From the NCBI GenBank assembly GCA_020852815.1, contig JADZAN010000040.1, forward strand, positions 1 to 64,000: 64,000 bases of DNA, written 5' to 3'. Position 1 is the stretch's first letter; every line of letters begins with the position of its first letter. The position numbers and the translations under genes are program-made. The notes beneath the pieces were generated by a model. The model did no database searches, was not told the origin of the DNA, and saw only the letters and a list, made by a program, of their open reading frames with translations. This document shows positions 9,969-18,735 of the stretch, piece after piece. Origin of the DNA: Gemmatimonadaceae bacterium (lineage in GTDB: Bacteria; Gemmatimonadota; Gemmatimonadetes; Gemmatimonadales; Gemmatimonadaceae).

Positions 9969-10715
9969 GTGCGGCTGGACGTCTTTTTCGGCGCGCAGGG
10001 GATGACCGGCGCCGACGTGCAGGGGCGCGTGGCGGTGGTGATCGACGTGTTGCGAGCGTCCACGACGATCGCGGTCGCGTTGCACAATGGGGCGCGCACG
10101 GTCATCCCCTTCGAGAGCGCCGAGGAGTGCATCACGCGCTCCAAGTCGTTCGAGCGCGGACAGTGCAAGCTGGCCGGGGAACGCCGCAACCTCATGGTCC
10201 CCGGCTTCGATCTCGGGAACTCGCCGCGCGAGTTCACGCGCGAGGCGGTGGAGGGGAAGACCATCCTGTTCACGACGACGAACGGGACGGTGGCCCTCAT
10301 CGCCGCGCAACCGGCGCGCGAGGTGCTGGTTGGCGCCTTCGTGAACGTCACGGCGGTGAGCGCCATGGTACGCGCCGCCGCCAGGGCGCGGCATGACGTG
10401 GCCATCATCGCCGCCGGAAGCGAGCGCCACTTCTCGCTCGAGGATGCGGTGTGCGCGGGGCGCTTCGTGCGCGCCATTCGCCGCGGCCTGTCCGACATCG
10501 ACCTGAACGACGGGGCAACCGCCGCGTTGCAGCTGGAGAAGCGATATGGCGCCGACCTCGGGCGCCTCCTCGCCGATGCCTCCCACGGCCGGTCGCTCAC
10601 CGACTCGGGGTTCGGCGAAGACCTCGCCGTGTGCGGAAGCCTCGACGCCTATCCCGTCATCCCCGTGTACCAGGACCGGCAGATCACCAAGGTCGGTCCC
10701 GACCGGGAGCGGTAG
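9969..10715 (+). CDS. comB: ComB family 2-phosphosulfolactate phosphatase
   Basis: ComB enzymes hydrolyse 2-phosphosulfolactate to sulfolactate, a step known from coenzyme M synthesis in methanogens and from sulfolactate formation in bacteria. The 248-residue product matches the family: an opening segment VAVVIDVLRASTTIAVAL, the central TTTNGTVAL and the later IIAAGSERHFSLEDAVCAG. The GTG start directly abuts the accC stop, and ftsK starts 2 nt after its stop. No ComA (phosphosulfolactate synthase) or ComC is seen nearby, so the physiological substrate here is uncertain. Family assignment is firm; pathway is not. Confidence 0.82.
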   Translation: MRLDVFFGAQGMTGADVQGRVAVVIDVLRASTTIAVALHNGARTVIPFESAEECITRSKSFERGQCKLAGERRNLMVPGFDLGNSPREFTREAVEGKTILFTTTNGTVALIAAQPAREVLVGAFVNVTAVSAMVRAAARARHDVAIIAAGSERHFSLEDAVCAGRFVRAIRRGLSDIDLNDGATAALQLEKRYGADLGRLLADASHGRSLTDSGFGEDLAVCGSLDAYPVIPVYQDRQITKVGPDRER

Positions 10716-10716
10716 C

Positions 10717-13056
10717 GTGCCGCATAACCTGAGGCGCGAGGTGACGGGGATCGCGCTCATTGCGCTCGCCCTCTTCATGGGCGGCGCCCTCGCCCTGCAA
10801 CCGCTCCCGCTCGACACCGCGTGCACCTCGGCGCGGGGGATCTTTGGCCCGGTGGGGGGCTGCCTCAAGGGGGCGCTCCTCTTCGTGCTGGGCGCGCCGG
10901 CCGCGACGATCCTGGCCTTCATCCCGCTGGTGCACGGCCTGCGCCTGCTCGACCGCATGCGGTGGGAAACCGACCGGCGCTGGCTCCTCTTCCTCGCCGG
11001 GCTGGTGGTCATCCTCCCCATCGTGGTCGGCCTCGCCACCGGGACGGAGCGACACACCGACGGCCCGGCCGGCATGTGGGGCGGGTTCGTCGCCTTCTAC
11101 CTGCGACGCGCGTTAGGCATGGGGGGGGCGTGGCTGGCCGTCTTCGTGCTGGCCAGCGCCCTCACCGCGTGGACGCTGCGGTGGAACCCGCTCACCACGC
11201 GCGTGGCACTCCCCCGCGTTGCGGCTGGCGGCACGTCGCCCGAGGCGCTGGCCCTGGAACCGCCGCCCGAGGAGATGCCGGCCATCGAGGGCGACGCGCG
11301 GGAGGGTGGCGAGCGACGGCGTGCGAAGCGCGCCGAAGCCATCGAGCGCGCAGGTGCCGAGCACCTGGCGGCGAGCGAGAGCGAGGGCGGGGGCACGGCG
11401 GCGCCCCGGAAGAAGGCGGCGAAGGCAAAGCTTGAACCGCTCCCCGTTGCGCAGGACTCGTCCCCCACGGTGCCGCTCGTGGAGGAGAGTGATGCGCTCG
11501 AGGACCGGATCCCCGAAGCCGAGCTGCTCTCGCCACCTCCGGCGGGGAACGTCGACGTCGGTCGCAAGGAGATCGACGCGATGGGGGTGAAGCTCATGGA
11601 GGCGCTGCGGACCTTCAAGGTCGACGGACGCCTGGCGGGGCAGACGATCGGACCGGTGGTGACGCAGTTCGAGGTGGAGCCGGCGTCGGGGGTAAAGGTG
11701 CGACAGTTTGCCAACCTGGCCAACGACCTCGCGCTGGCCATGCGCGCACCGAGCATCCGCGTCGTGGCCCCGATTCCCGGGCGCGGGGCGGTCGGCGTGG
11801 AGGTGCCGAACCCGGTCCCGCAGATCGTCTCGTTCCGCGAGCTGATCGAGGCGCGGGAGTTTCAGCAGGCGCGCATGGCACTCCCCATCGCGTTAGGCAA
11901 GGACCTCGAGGGGAAGGTCGTCGTGGCCGACCTGGCCAAGATGCCGCACCTGCTCATTGCCGGGGCCACGGGGTCGGGGAAGTCGGTGTGCGTGAACACG
12001 ATCATCACGTCGCTGGTGTACCGGCACAAGCCGGACACGCTCAAGTTCCTGATGGTCGACCCGAAGATGGTCGAGCTCTCGGTCTACAACGACCTTCCAC
12101 ACCTCCTGCACAAGGTCATCACCGACAACCGCGACGCTGCCTACGTCCTCAAGTGGGCGGTGATCGAGATGCAGCGTCGCTACGAACTCCTGGCGGCGAA
12201 TGGGGCGCGCAACATCCAGGACTTCAACAAGCGCATCGTCGATGGCGGGTCGCTCGTGCTGCCGACGCGCCCGGAGGTCGCCTTCGAACGGCGCGAGTAC
12301 ACCGAAGGGATCCTTCCGTACGTGGTGGTGGTGATCGACGAGCTGGCCGACCTCATGATGACGGTGCAGGGCGAGGTGGAGACGCCGCTGGCCATGCTGG
12401 CACAGAAGGCACGGGCGATCGGGATCCATATCATCCTTGCCACGCAGCGGCCGAGCGTGAACGTGATCACGGGGTTGATCAAGGCGAACTTCCCGAGCCG
12501 CATCGCCTTCCGCGTCGCGTCGCAGGTGGACTCGCGCACGATCATCGACGGGATGGGGGCGGAGTCGCTGCTGGGCAACGGCGACATGCTGTTCATCCCG
12601 CCGGGGAAGTCGGAGCCGCAGCGGTTGCAGGGAGCCTTCATCCCCGGCGACGACACCGAGCGCCTCATGCACTGGTTCGACGCGCGCAGGATCGCCAAGC
12701 GAGCGGCGCGCGCTTCCAAGGGGCTCCCCGACGAGGAGCTGGCGCGTCCCGACATCATCGCCGAGGTGAAGGCACAGGAAGCGATCGACAATGCGGAGGA
12801 TGGCGACGGCGACGTGGGCGGCCACGAGGATCGCGATCCGCTCTTCCGCAAGGCGGCGGAGACCTGCATCCAGCACCAACTCGGCTCGACCTCGCTCCTG
12901 CAGCGCCGGCTGAACGTGGGCTATGGGCGCGCGGCGCGCATCATCGACCAACTGCACGCAGCGGGCGTGCTGGGGCCGTCGAAAGGGTCCAAGCCCCGCG
13001 ACATCCTGATCGGGCTGGACGAGCTGGACCGGATCGCCGGGCCGGACGACAGCTGA
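10717..13056 (+). CDS. ftsK: DNA translocase FtsK/SpoIIIE
   Basis: Septum-located motor that pumps chromosome ends apart before division and activates XerCD. The 779-residue product has about four N-terminal membrane helices (within residues 8-155) and an acidic/Ala-rich linker. The motor follows, with the conserved GRGAVGVEVPN, Walker A GATGSGKSV and Walker B VVVVIDELADLMM. The C-terminus has a gamma winged helix (GSTSLLQRRLNVGYGRAARI) that reads polar DNA sequences. The GTG at 10717 is used because it places the first membrane helix right after the start and follows comB by 1 nt; the reading frame is open further upstream, inside comB. Two GTTAGGC words lie inside the gene. Confidence 0.95.
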   Translation: MPHNLRREVTGIALIALALFMGGALALQPLPLDTACTSARGIFGPVGGCLKGALLFVLGAPAATILAFIPLVHGLRLLDRMRWETDRRWLLFLAGLVVILPIVVGLATGTERHTDGPAGMWGGFVAFYLRRALGMGGAWLAVFVLASALTAWTLRWNPLTTRVALPRVAAGGTSPEALALEPPPEEMPAIEGDAREGGERRRAKRAEAIERAGAEHLAASESEGGGTAAPRKKAAKAKLEPLPVAQDSSPTVPLVEESDALEDRIPEAELLSPPPAGNVDVGRKEIDAMGVKLMEALRTFKVDGRLAGQTIGPVVTQFEVEPASGVKVRQFANLANDLALAMRAPSIRVVAPIPGRGAVGVEVPNPVPQIVSFRELIEAREFQQARMALPIALGKDLEGKVVVADLAKMPHLLIAGATGSGKSVCVNTIITSLVYRHKPDTLKFLMVDPKMVELSVYNDLPHLLHKVITDNRDAAYVLKWAVIEMQRRYELLAANGARNIQDFNKRIVDGGSLVLPTRPEVAFERREYTEGILPYVVVVIDELADLMMTVQGEVETPLAMLAQKARAIGIHIILATQRPSVNVITGLIKANFPSRIAFRVASQVDSRTIIDGMGAESLLGNGDMLFIPPGKSEPQRLQGAFIPGDDTERLMHWFDARRIAKRAARASKGLPDEELARPDIIAEVKAQEAIDNAEDGDGDVGGHEDRDPLFRKAAETCIQHQLGSTSLLQRRLNVGYGRAARIIDQLHAAGVLGPSKGSKPRDILIGLDELDRIAGPDDS

Positions 13057-13246
13057 CACTGGCCTAACGCGCGACAGCGATCGGCGCCTTCGCGGGTGCG
13101 GTGGCGTGTGGCGCGCGCCGCGACGTGGTGCGCCAACGAGGCGACGTGACGCGGCGCTGCGGCGAACGCGCGCGAGCGCAGAGGAATGATCCCATCTGCA
13201 ACGGAATGGTCCGGTGCCCCGCGCGACGGGGTGCTAGCGTAGGGTC

Positions 13247-13621
13247 GTGACGACGGACCTGCAGCGTTTCGGGATCGAGGGGGAGGCAGTCGCGGAGCGG
13301 TGGCTCCGGCTTCGGGGATGGCGCGTGGTGCAGCGCCGGTTCCGGAACGGGCATCGCGACATCGACCTGGTGGTCGAGCGCGACGGGACGGTGGCTTTCG
13401 TCGAGGTCAAGGCGCGCCGCGGGGCGTGGTGCGGGGGGCCGGTGGAAGCGGTCAACTGGCGCAAGCGCAGGGAGTTGGTGCGGTCGGCGTCGATCTGGAT
13501 CGATCGTTTCGGCAAGCGAGGCGAGGCGTATCGGTTCGACGTGATCGGGGTGATCATCGACGGGCGAGGCGTTCGTGTACGCCATGTGGAAAACGCCTTT
13601 GACGTTCCAACTCGTACTTGA
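13247..13621 (+). CDS. yraN: YraN family (UPF0102) nuclease-fold protein
   Basis: A small PD-(D/E)xK-fold protein conserved in bacteria, with unproven role; relatives are linked to recombination and replication. The 124-residue product shows the family core GIEGEAVAERWLRLRGW, then GHRDIDLVVERDG and the catalytic-type FVEVKARR. The GTG start is preceded by TAGCGT at 13235-13240, six nt before it, a possible -10 element with a TGC extension. A spacer of 190 bp after ftsK holds no gene that I recognise, only one GCCTAAC word at 13062. Its last codons overlap the recA -35 element. Confidence 0.85.
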   Translation: MTTDLQRFGIEGEAVAERWLRLRGWRVVQRRFRNGHRDIDLVVERDGTVAFVEVKARRGAWCGGPVEAVNWRKRRELVRSASIWIDRFGKRGEAYRFDVIGVIIDGRGVRVRHVENAFDVPTRT

Positions 13622-13646
13622 TCGCGGAGAGGGGGTTTCGTATTTT
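13618..13646 (+). promoter_or_regulatory. Promoter of recA
   Basis: TTGATC (13618-13623), a 17-bp spacer and TATTTT (13641-13646). The predicted start of transcription is near 13653, 76 nt before the recA ATG. The short inverted repeat CGAATCGTTCG (13658-13668) lies just downstream and could be an operator. It is not a clear match to a LexA box I know. Confidence 0.5.
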
Positions 13647-13728
13647 GTTCGGGGTATCGAATCGTTCGCGCCACCCGGTAGATTGCCCGCGTGGCCAGGG
13701 CCTCAACGACTCACCAACTGGGTGAATC

Positions 13729-14772
13729 ATGGCGGTTTCGGCAGTGCAAGACGATCGCAGGAAAGCACTGAGTCTGGCCATCTCGCAGATCGAGAAGAAC
13801 TGCGGCAAGGGGTCGATCATGCGGATGGGTACGGAGAACCGTATCCGCGTGGAGTCGATTCCGACCGGGGCGATCAACCTCGATGCGGCGATCGGCATCG
13901 GTGGGATCCCGCGGGGCCGCATCACGGAGATCTACGGGCCGGAATCGAGCGGGAAGACGACGCTCTGCTTGCACATCGTGGCCAACGCGCAGCGTGCCGG
14001 CGGAGTGGCGGCGTTCATCGACGCCGAGCATGCGCTCGACATCGAGTACGCGAAGAAGTTGGGCGTGGACGTGGAGAACCTCCTCGTCTCGCAGCCGGAC
14101 ACCGGCGAGCAGGCGCTTGAGATCTGTGAGATTCTCGTGCGCTCTGGCGCGGTGGACGTGGTGGTGGTGGATTCCGTGGCAGCGCTGGTCCCCAAGGCGG
14201 AGATCGAGGGGGACATGGGCGATTCGCACGTCGGCTTGCAGGCGCGACTGATGTCGCAGGCGCTGCGGAAGTTGACGGGTGCCATTGCCCGGTCGCGAAC
14301 CTCGGTGATCTTCATCAACCAGCTGCGCGAGAAGATCGGGGTGATGTTCGGGAATCCGGAGACGACGACGGGGGGCAAGGCGTTGAAGTTCTACGCGTCG
14401 CTCCGTCTCGACATCCGTCGCATCGGGCCGGTGAAGGACAAGGAGGAAGTCATCGGCTCGCAGGTGCGGGTCAAGGTGGTGAAGAACAAGGTGGCGCCTC
14501 CGTTCAAGCAGGCGGAGTTCGACATCATGTACGCCGAGGGGATCAGCCACACGTCGCTCCTCGTCGACATCGGATCGGAGTCCGGCATCATCGAGAAGTC
14601 GGGTGCCTGGTACAGCTACAACGGTCAGCGCATCGGGCAGGGGCGCGAGAACGCAAAGCTGTTCCTCAAGGACAACCTCGCGTTGCAGAAGGAGATCGAC
14701 GAGAAGGTGAAGGCGGTGCTCGGTATCACGAAGGGGGACATCCCGGCCGATATCGAGGTCGCGGAGGAATAG
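13729..14772 (+). CDS. recA: Recombinase RecA
   Basis: ATP-dependent strand-exchange protein for homologous recombination, and co-protease in the SOS response. The 347-residue product is of standard length. It has Walker A GPESSGKT at residues 70-77, the MAW-type segment, Walker B-like [14 protein letters not shown], and the L2 region [20 protein letters not shown]. The acidic end ([11 protein letters not shown]) is typical. It has its own promoter, which starts inside the end of yraN. recX follows after a structured 302-bp spacer. Confidence 0.99.
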   Translation: MAVSAVQDDRRKALSLAISQIEKNCGKGSIMRMGTENRIRVESIPTGAINLDAAIGIGGIPRGRITEIYGPESSGKTTLCLHIVANAQRAGGVAAFIDAEHALDIEYAKKLGVDVENLLVSQPDTGEQALEICEILVRSGAVDVVVVDSVAALVPKAEIEGDMGDSHVGLQARLMSQALRKLTGAIARSRTSVIFINQLREKIGVMFGNPETTTGGKALKFYASLRLDIRRIGPVKDKEEVIGSQVRVKVVKNKVAPPFKQAEFDIMYAEGISHTSLLVDIGSESGIIEKSGAWYSYNGQRIGQGRENAKLFLKDNLALQKEIDEKVKAVLGITKGDIPADIEVAEE

Positions 14773-14839
14773 CGGGAGATACGGCGCGCGCATCGGGGAG
14801 TTTGGCCGAGCTGCGCTGGGAACGCCGGCAGGAATCTGG

Positions 14840-14910
14840 GGCCGGAGGGTTGTCTTCTGAGGATGTTGGGGCCCGGTACCCCACATTGCTCAGCGGGCCT
14901 CCCTCCGGCC
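14840..14910 (+). repeat. Inverted repeat and nested hairpin downstream of recA
   Basis: GGCCGGAGGG (14840-14849) and CCCTCCGGCC (14901-14910) form a perfect 10-bp inverted repeat 51 nt apart. Between them a shorter hairpin TGGGG...CCCCA is possible around 14867-14884. There is no T-run, so it is not a classic intrinsic terminator. It could limit readthrough from recA into recX or form a stable mRNA end. It lies in the 302-bp recA-recX spacer, where I see no gene. Confidence 0.5.
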
Positions 14911-14939
14911 TCTCTTGCTTCGCGTGGCGACGCTCGACG

Positions 14940-15009
14940 ACGAGAAGCCTGATCCCGCGACGGCTGGGAACGAGAAGCCTGCCCCACCGAACGCTGGGGA
15001 CGAGACAGG
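14940..15009 (+). repeat. 30-bp imperfect tandem repeat upstream of recX
   Basis: Two 30-bp units starting ACGAGAAGCCTG (14940-14969 and 14970-14999) plus the start of a third (15000-15009, ACGAGACAGG). The units differ in the middle (ATCCCGCGACGGC against CCCCACCGAACGC) and end in TGGGA/G. Function is unknown. An open frame crosses the region and would encode a repeated LGTRSLP peptide, but nothing supports its expression. Confidence 0.6.
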
Positions 15010-15074
15010 CGAAGGTGTGACGTTTGGACCGGTCGATGAGGGGAAGGGGGCCAGAGAGTGATGAGGTGAGCGCT

Positions 15075-15911
15075 ATGTCGGATCGAGGCGATCAGGAGCG
15101 AGGTGGAGACGCTGCCTCCGGCGCGGGGCGGGGGCGGGGCGGGGGCGTGCGTGGAACCGGGAAGCGTGACGGCGTACGGCGCGCATTGGGCGAGGTGGAC
15201 GAGGTTCCGGCGGGGCGCGTCAGTGGGCTCCAGGAGCGGCGTGCGGGGAGTGCGCGATTCGTTGTCGCAGTCGACGGGCGTCCGGTGGCAACCGTTTCCG
15301 CAGAACTGGTCGCCGAGCTGGGACTCAAGGTCGGCGCCGACATCGATACGGCCGGCGCCGATCGGCTGCGGTTGGCGGCGGCCCGCCTCGCGGTATTCGA
15401 CAAGGCGGTGGAGCTGTTGGCGGTTCGGGCTCGCAGCGCGCGAGAGCTTCGGCTGCGATTGCGACGAGCGGGAGCCGCCGACGATGCCATCGTCGAGGCC
15501 ATCGTGCGGCTGCAGGCGCTTGGCGTGCTCGACGACCGCGAGTACGCTCGCCAGGTCGCGCGTTCGCGCGTGGTGGGCGGGGGAGTCTCGAAGCGCAGAA
15601 TTGCGGAGGAGCTGCAACGGCGGGGGGTGACGCGGCGCGTCGTCGACGAGGCGATCGCCGAGACGCTTGACGAGGTGGAGCTGGACGAGGAAGGGGCGGC
15701 GCGCGCGGCGGCGGAGAAGCGACTGCGATCGCTCCGCTCCTACGATCTCCCCACACGGCGCAAGCGACTGTACGCCTTCCTGGCGCGCCGGGGATATGCG
15801 CCCGACGTCGTAGCTCGTGTGCTGCGCGACGTGATGGGGCGCGCCGACGCGCCACTCGAGGGTGGTGAATCGGGGGACGACGACGTTGGGTCCGAGCTGG
15901 GTGAGGAGTAG
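15075..15911 (+). CDS. recX: Regulatory protein RecX
   Basis: RecX binds RecA filaments and modulates their activity. The product is 278 residues from ATG 15075, which is preceded by GAGGTGAG (15063-15070); the frame is open further upstream to a TTG at 15024. An unusual Gly/Arg-rich, probably disordered N-terminal stretch of about 60 residues comes first. The three-helix RecX repeats follow (about 110-255), e.g. ARSARELRLRLRRAG, LGVLDDREYARQ, GVSKRRIAEELQRRGV and RRKRLYAFLARRGY. The tail is acidic. The gene order recA-recX-alaS is conserved in many bacteria. Confidence 0.9.
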   Translation: MSDRGDQERGGDAASGAGRGRGGGVRGTGKRDGVRRALGEVDEVPAGRVSGLQERRAGSARFVVAVDGRPVATVSAELVAELGLKVGADIDTAGADRLRLAAARLAVFDKAVELLAVRARSARELRLRLRRAGAADDAIVEAIVRLQALGVLDDREYARQVARSRVVGGGVSKRRIAEELQRRGVTRRVVDEAIAETLDEVELDEEGAARAAAEKRLRSLRSYDLPTRRKRLYAFLARRGYAPDVVARVLRDVMGRADAPLEGGESGDDDVGSELGEE

Positions 15912-15941
15912 CGTCCGGGCGCCTGCCTCGGCGCCGTCGGC

Positions 15942-15971
15942 TTAAGAAACGCACCGGGGGGCCGCTATATT
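15942..15971 (+). promoter_or_regulatory. Promoter of alaS, predicting a leaderless mRNA
   Basis: TTAAGA (15942-15947), an 18-bp spacer and TATATT (15966-15971). The ATG lies at 15979, only 7 nt after the -10 element, so transcription would begin at or next to the start codon. The -35 match is weak; the -10 is good. Confidence 0.45.
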
Positions 15972-15978
15972 GGGGGCC

Positions 15979-18735
15979 ATGCGTGCCTCCGATATTCGCT
16001 CCCGATTCCTGGCGTACTTCCAGCGCAACGCGCACGCCGTGTTGCCGAGTTCGTCGCTCGTCCCCGGTGATGATCCCACGCTGTTGTTCACCAACGCGGG
16101 GATGGTCCAGTTCAAGAAGGTCTTCCTCGGCCTCGAGGTCCCGGCGACCGGTCGTCGCGCGGCGACGTCGCAGAAGTGCGTCCGGGCCGGCGGCAAGCAT
16201 AACGATCTGGAGCAGGTTGGCCACACGGCGCGGCACCACACGTTCTTCGAGATGCTGGGGAACTTCTCCTTCGGCGACTACTTCAAGCGCGATGCGATTA
16301 GGTTCGCGTGGGAGTTCGTCACCGGGCCGCAGTCGGAGGGGAACCTGGGCATCGATGCTCGGCATGTGCGGGTCTCGGTCTTCCGCGAGGACGACGAGGC
16401 GCGCGCGTTGTGGCGCGAGATTGCCGGGCTCCCTGACGCTCGCATCTACGGCCTGGGGGAGAAGGACAACTTCTGGCAGATGGCCGACACTGGGCCGTGC
16501 GGTCCGTGCTCGGAGTTGTACGTCGACTTGGCGCACCTGTCCAACGACTGGGCGTTCCCTGCGGGGGCCTCAGGCGAGTGGACGGAACTGGACCGGACGG
16601 AGTTCTCGACCGATGCTTTCGTCGAAGGGGCAGAGGCGGGGCGCTTTCTCGAGATCTGGAACCTGGTCTTCATGCAGTTCGACCGGCAGCCGGATGGGAC
16701 GTTGGTCCCGCTCCCCAAGCCTTCGGTCGACACGGGCGCGGGGTTGGAGCGCATCGCGGCGGTGCAGCAAGCGGTGACGAACAACTTCCACACGGACGTC
16801 TTCGCCCCAATGCTCGCCGCGATCGAGCGGACGGTGGGGCGCCCGTACTGCGGCTTTGCGCCTGACGGATCGCGCATCCTCGACGAGCACAGCGCGTCGT
16901 ATCGCGTCCTGGCCGACCACGCGCGCGCGGTGAGCTTCCTCCTGGCGGACGGCGTCTTTCCGTCGAACGAGGGACGTGGATACGTGCTGCGTCGCATTCT
17001 GCGACGGGCGGTGCGCCACGCCTGGCTCCTCGGGCGTCGCGAACCGACGCTGGTGCACGTGGTGCAGTCGGTGATCGACGAGATGGGAGAGCAGTACCCC
17101 GAGCTGCGGCAGCGTGCGTCGCACGTGCTGGAGACGACGCGCGCCGAGGAGGAGCGATTCCTCGCGACGATCGAAGGGGGGATGTCGCGCTTCGACCAGT
17201 TGGCGCCCGCTGTGGGGTCGACGCAGGGGTCGACCCACCTGCGCGGGACCATCAGTGGCGAGGACGCATTCAGGCTCTACGACACCTATGGCTTCCCGAT
17301 CGACCTTACCGACCTGATGGCGCGTGAGCGTGGCTACGCGGTGGACATTGCCGGCTTCGAGGCGGCGTTAGGCGCGCAGCGGCACCAGTCGCAGGAGGAG
17401 CGTCGGGCCCGGAAGCTGGGCGTGGTGGCTGACGAGCTGGCCGATGCAGCGCGCTGGGAGCGGACGGGGGCGGGGGCGTCGGCCTTCGACGACACGCAGT
17501 TCGTCGGCTACGACGCGGTGGAGATCGAGTCGCAGGTGACGGCCGTCCGGCGGCTCGACGACAACCGCGTCGCGGTGATGCTGCGCGAGACGCCGTTCTA
17601 CGCCGAGTCGGGGGGGCAGGTGAGCGATCGCGGCGAGATTGTCGGGACCGGGTGGCGCGTGGACGTCGATGACGTGAAGAAGATCGACGGTCGAATCGCC
17701 GCCATCGGGAAGCTGACGGGGGCGATCGACTTCGGGACGGCGACGGCGCGCGTTCCCAGCGATCGCCGTCGCGACACGGAACGCAACCACACCGCCACGC
17801 ACCTCCTGCACTCGGCGCTGCGCGCGGCGTTAGGCGAGCATGTGCACCAGGCAGGATCCCTGGTGGCGCCCGATCGCCTCCGTTTCGACTTCACGCACCA
17901 TGGCCCCATCAAGCCCGAGGTGCTGGACGAGATCGAGCTGGCGGTGAACCGCGGGATCTGGGCGTCGGTCGATGTGCGCACGGAGCAGAAGGGGTACAAG
18001 GCGGCGGTCGCCGAGGGGGCGATGGCGCTCTTTGGCGAGAAGTACGGCGACGTGGTGCGCGTGGTGAAGATCCCGGGGCTCTCGGTGGAGCTGTGCGGGG
18101 GGACGCACGTGCGCAATACGGGGCAGATCTCGCTGTTCAAGATCCTGGGTGAGACCGGCGTGGCGGCGGGCGTTCGCCGCATCGAGGCAGTGACGGGGCC
18201 GCGCGCGTTCGAGGTGATGCGCGAGCGCGAGCGGACGCTTTCGCGCGTTGGCGAGCTGCTCAAGGCAACGCCGGAGACGACGATCAAGCGCGTGCAGGGG
18301 CTGCTCGACGATCGCAAGGTGCTGGAGAAGCGGCTCGACGAGGCGATGAAGGGGGGCGGCGACCAGGTGAAGTCGCTGATCGCGGCGGCACCGGTGGTGG
18401 AGGGCTTGCGCCTTGTCGCCTCGATGATGCAGGCACCCGACGTGAAGACGCTGCAGGGGCTGGGCGATGCCTTGCGCGAGCAACTGGGGAGCGGCGTGGC
18501 GGCGTTAGGCGCGACGTTCGAGGACGGGAAGAGTACGATCCTCGTCGTTGCAACCGACGATGCGCGCGATCGTGGTGTGCGCGCCGACGCGGTGATCAAG
18601 GAGCTTGCGCAGGTGGCGGGGGGGCGCGGCGGCGGAAAGCCGCACATGGCGCAGGCGGGGATTCCCGATGCCGCACGGATTCCCGAGGCGCTGGCGGCGC
18701 TGGAGCGCACGGTCCGCAATCTCCTTGGCGCGTGA
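15979..18735 (+). CDS. alaS: Alanyl-tRNA synthetase
   Basis: Charges tRNA-Ala and edits mischarged Ser/Gly. The 918-residue product is of usual length. The class II catalytic core opens at TLLFTNAGMVQFKKVFLG. The editing domain has the zinc motifs HTATHLLH and CGGTHVRNTG, and the C-Ala domain lies at the end (GGRGGGKPHMAQAG). ATG 15979 is preferred over an in-frame TTG at 15970, because a -10 element occupies that upstream sequence. Three GTTAGGC words (17367, 17829, 18504) all encode Ala-Leu-Gly. The next gene overlaps the stop by 4 bp. Confidence 0.98.
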   Translation: MRASDIRSRFLAYFQRNAHAVLPSSSLVPGDDPTLLFTNAGMVQFKKVFLGLEVPATGRRAATSQKCVRAGGKHNDLEQVGHTARHHTFFEMLGNFSFGDYFKRDAIRFAWEFVTGPQSEGNLGIDARHVRVSVFREDDEARALWREIAGLPDARIYGLGEKDNFWQMADTGPCGPCSELYVDLAHLSNDWAFPAGASGEWTELDRTEFSTDAFVEGAEAGRFLEIWNLVFMQFDRQPDGTLVPLPKPSVDTGAGLERIAAVQQAVTNNFHTDVFAPMLAAIERTVGRPYCGFAPDGSRILDEHSASYRVLADHARAVSFLLADGVFPSNEGRGYVLRRILRRAVRHAWLLGRREPTLVHVVQSVIDEMGEQYPELRQRASHVLETTRAEEERFLATIEGGMSRFDQLAPAVGSTQGSTHLRGTISGEDAFRLYDTYGFPIDLTDLMARERGYAVDIAGFEAALGAQRHQSQEERRARKLGVVADELADAARWERTGAGASAFDDTQFVGYDAVEIESQVTAVRRLDDNRVAVMLRETPFYAESGGQVSDRGEIVGTGWRVDVDDVKKIDGRIAAIGKLTGAIDFGTATARVPSDRRRDTERNHTATHLLHSALRAALGEHVHQAGSLVAPDRLRFDFTHHGPIKPEVLDEIELAVNRGIWASVDVRTEQKGYKAAVAEGAMALFGEKYGDVVRVVKIPGLSVELCGGTHVRNTGQISLFKILGETGVAAGVRRIEAVTGPRAFEVMRERERTLSRVGELLKATPETTIKRVQGLLDDRKVLEKRLDEAMKGGGDQVKSLIAAAPVVEGLRLVASMMQAPDVKTLQGLGDALREQLGSGVAALGATFEDGKSTILVVATDDARDRGVRADAVIKELAQVAGGRGGGKPHMAQAGIPDAARIPEALAALERTVRNLLGA

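Noticed and set aside
8679-11075. Very long open frame on the minus strand opposite accC, comB and ftsK
   Set aside because: Its product is Arg/His/Ala-rich with no recognisable domain, and the plus strand carries clear conserved genes. High GC content produces such antisense frames; the same applies to 40332-42086 and 46232-48517 on the minus strand.
14802-15020. Small open frame in the recA-recX spacer
   Set aside because: It has no ribosome binding site or conserved look, and its repeated LGTRSLP peptide simply reflects the 30-bp DNA repeat.
15970-15978. TTG start for alaS
   Set aside because: It falls at the end of the TATATT element; the ATG nine bases later gives the normal AlaS N-terminus.
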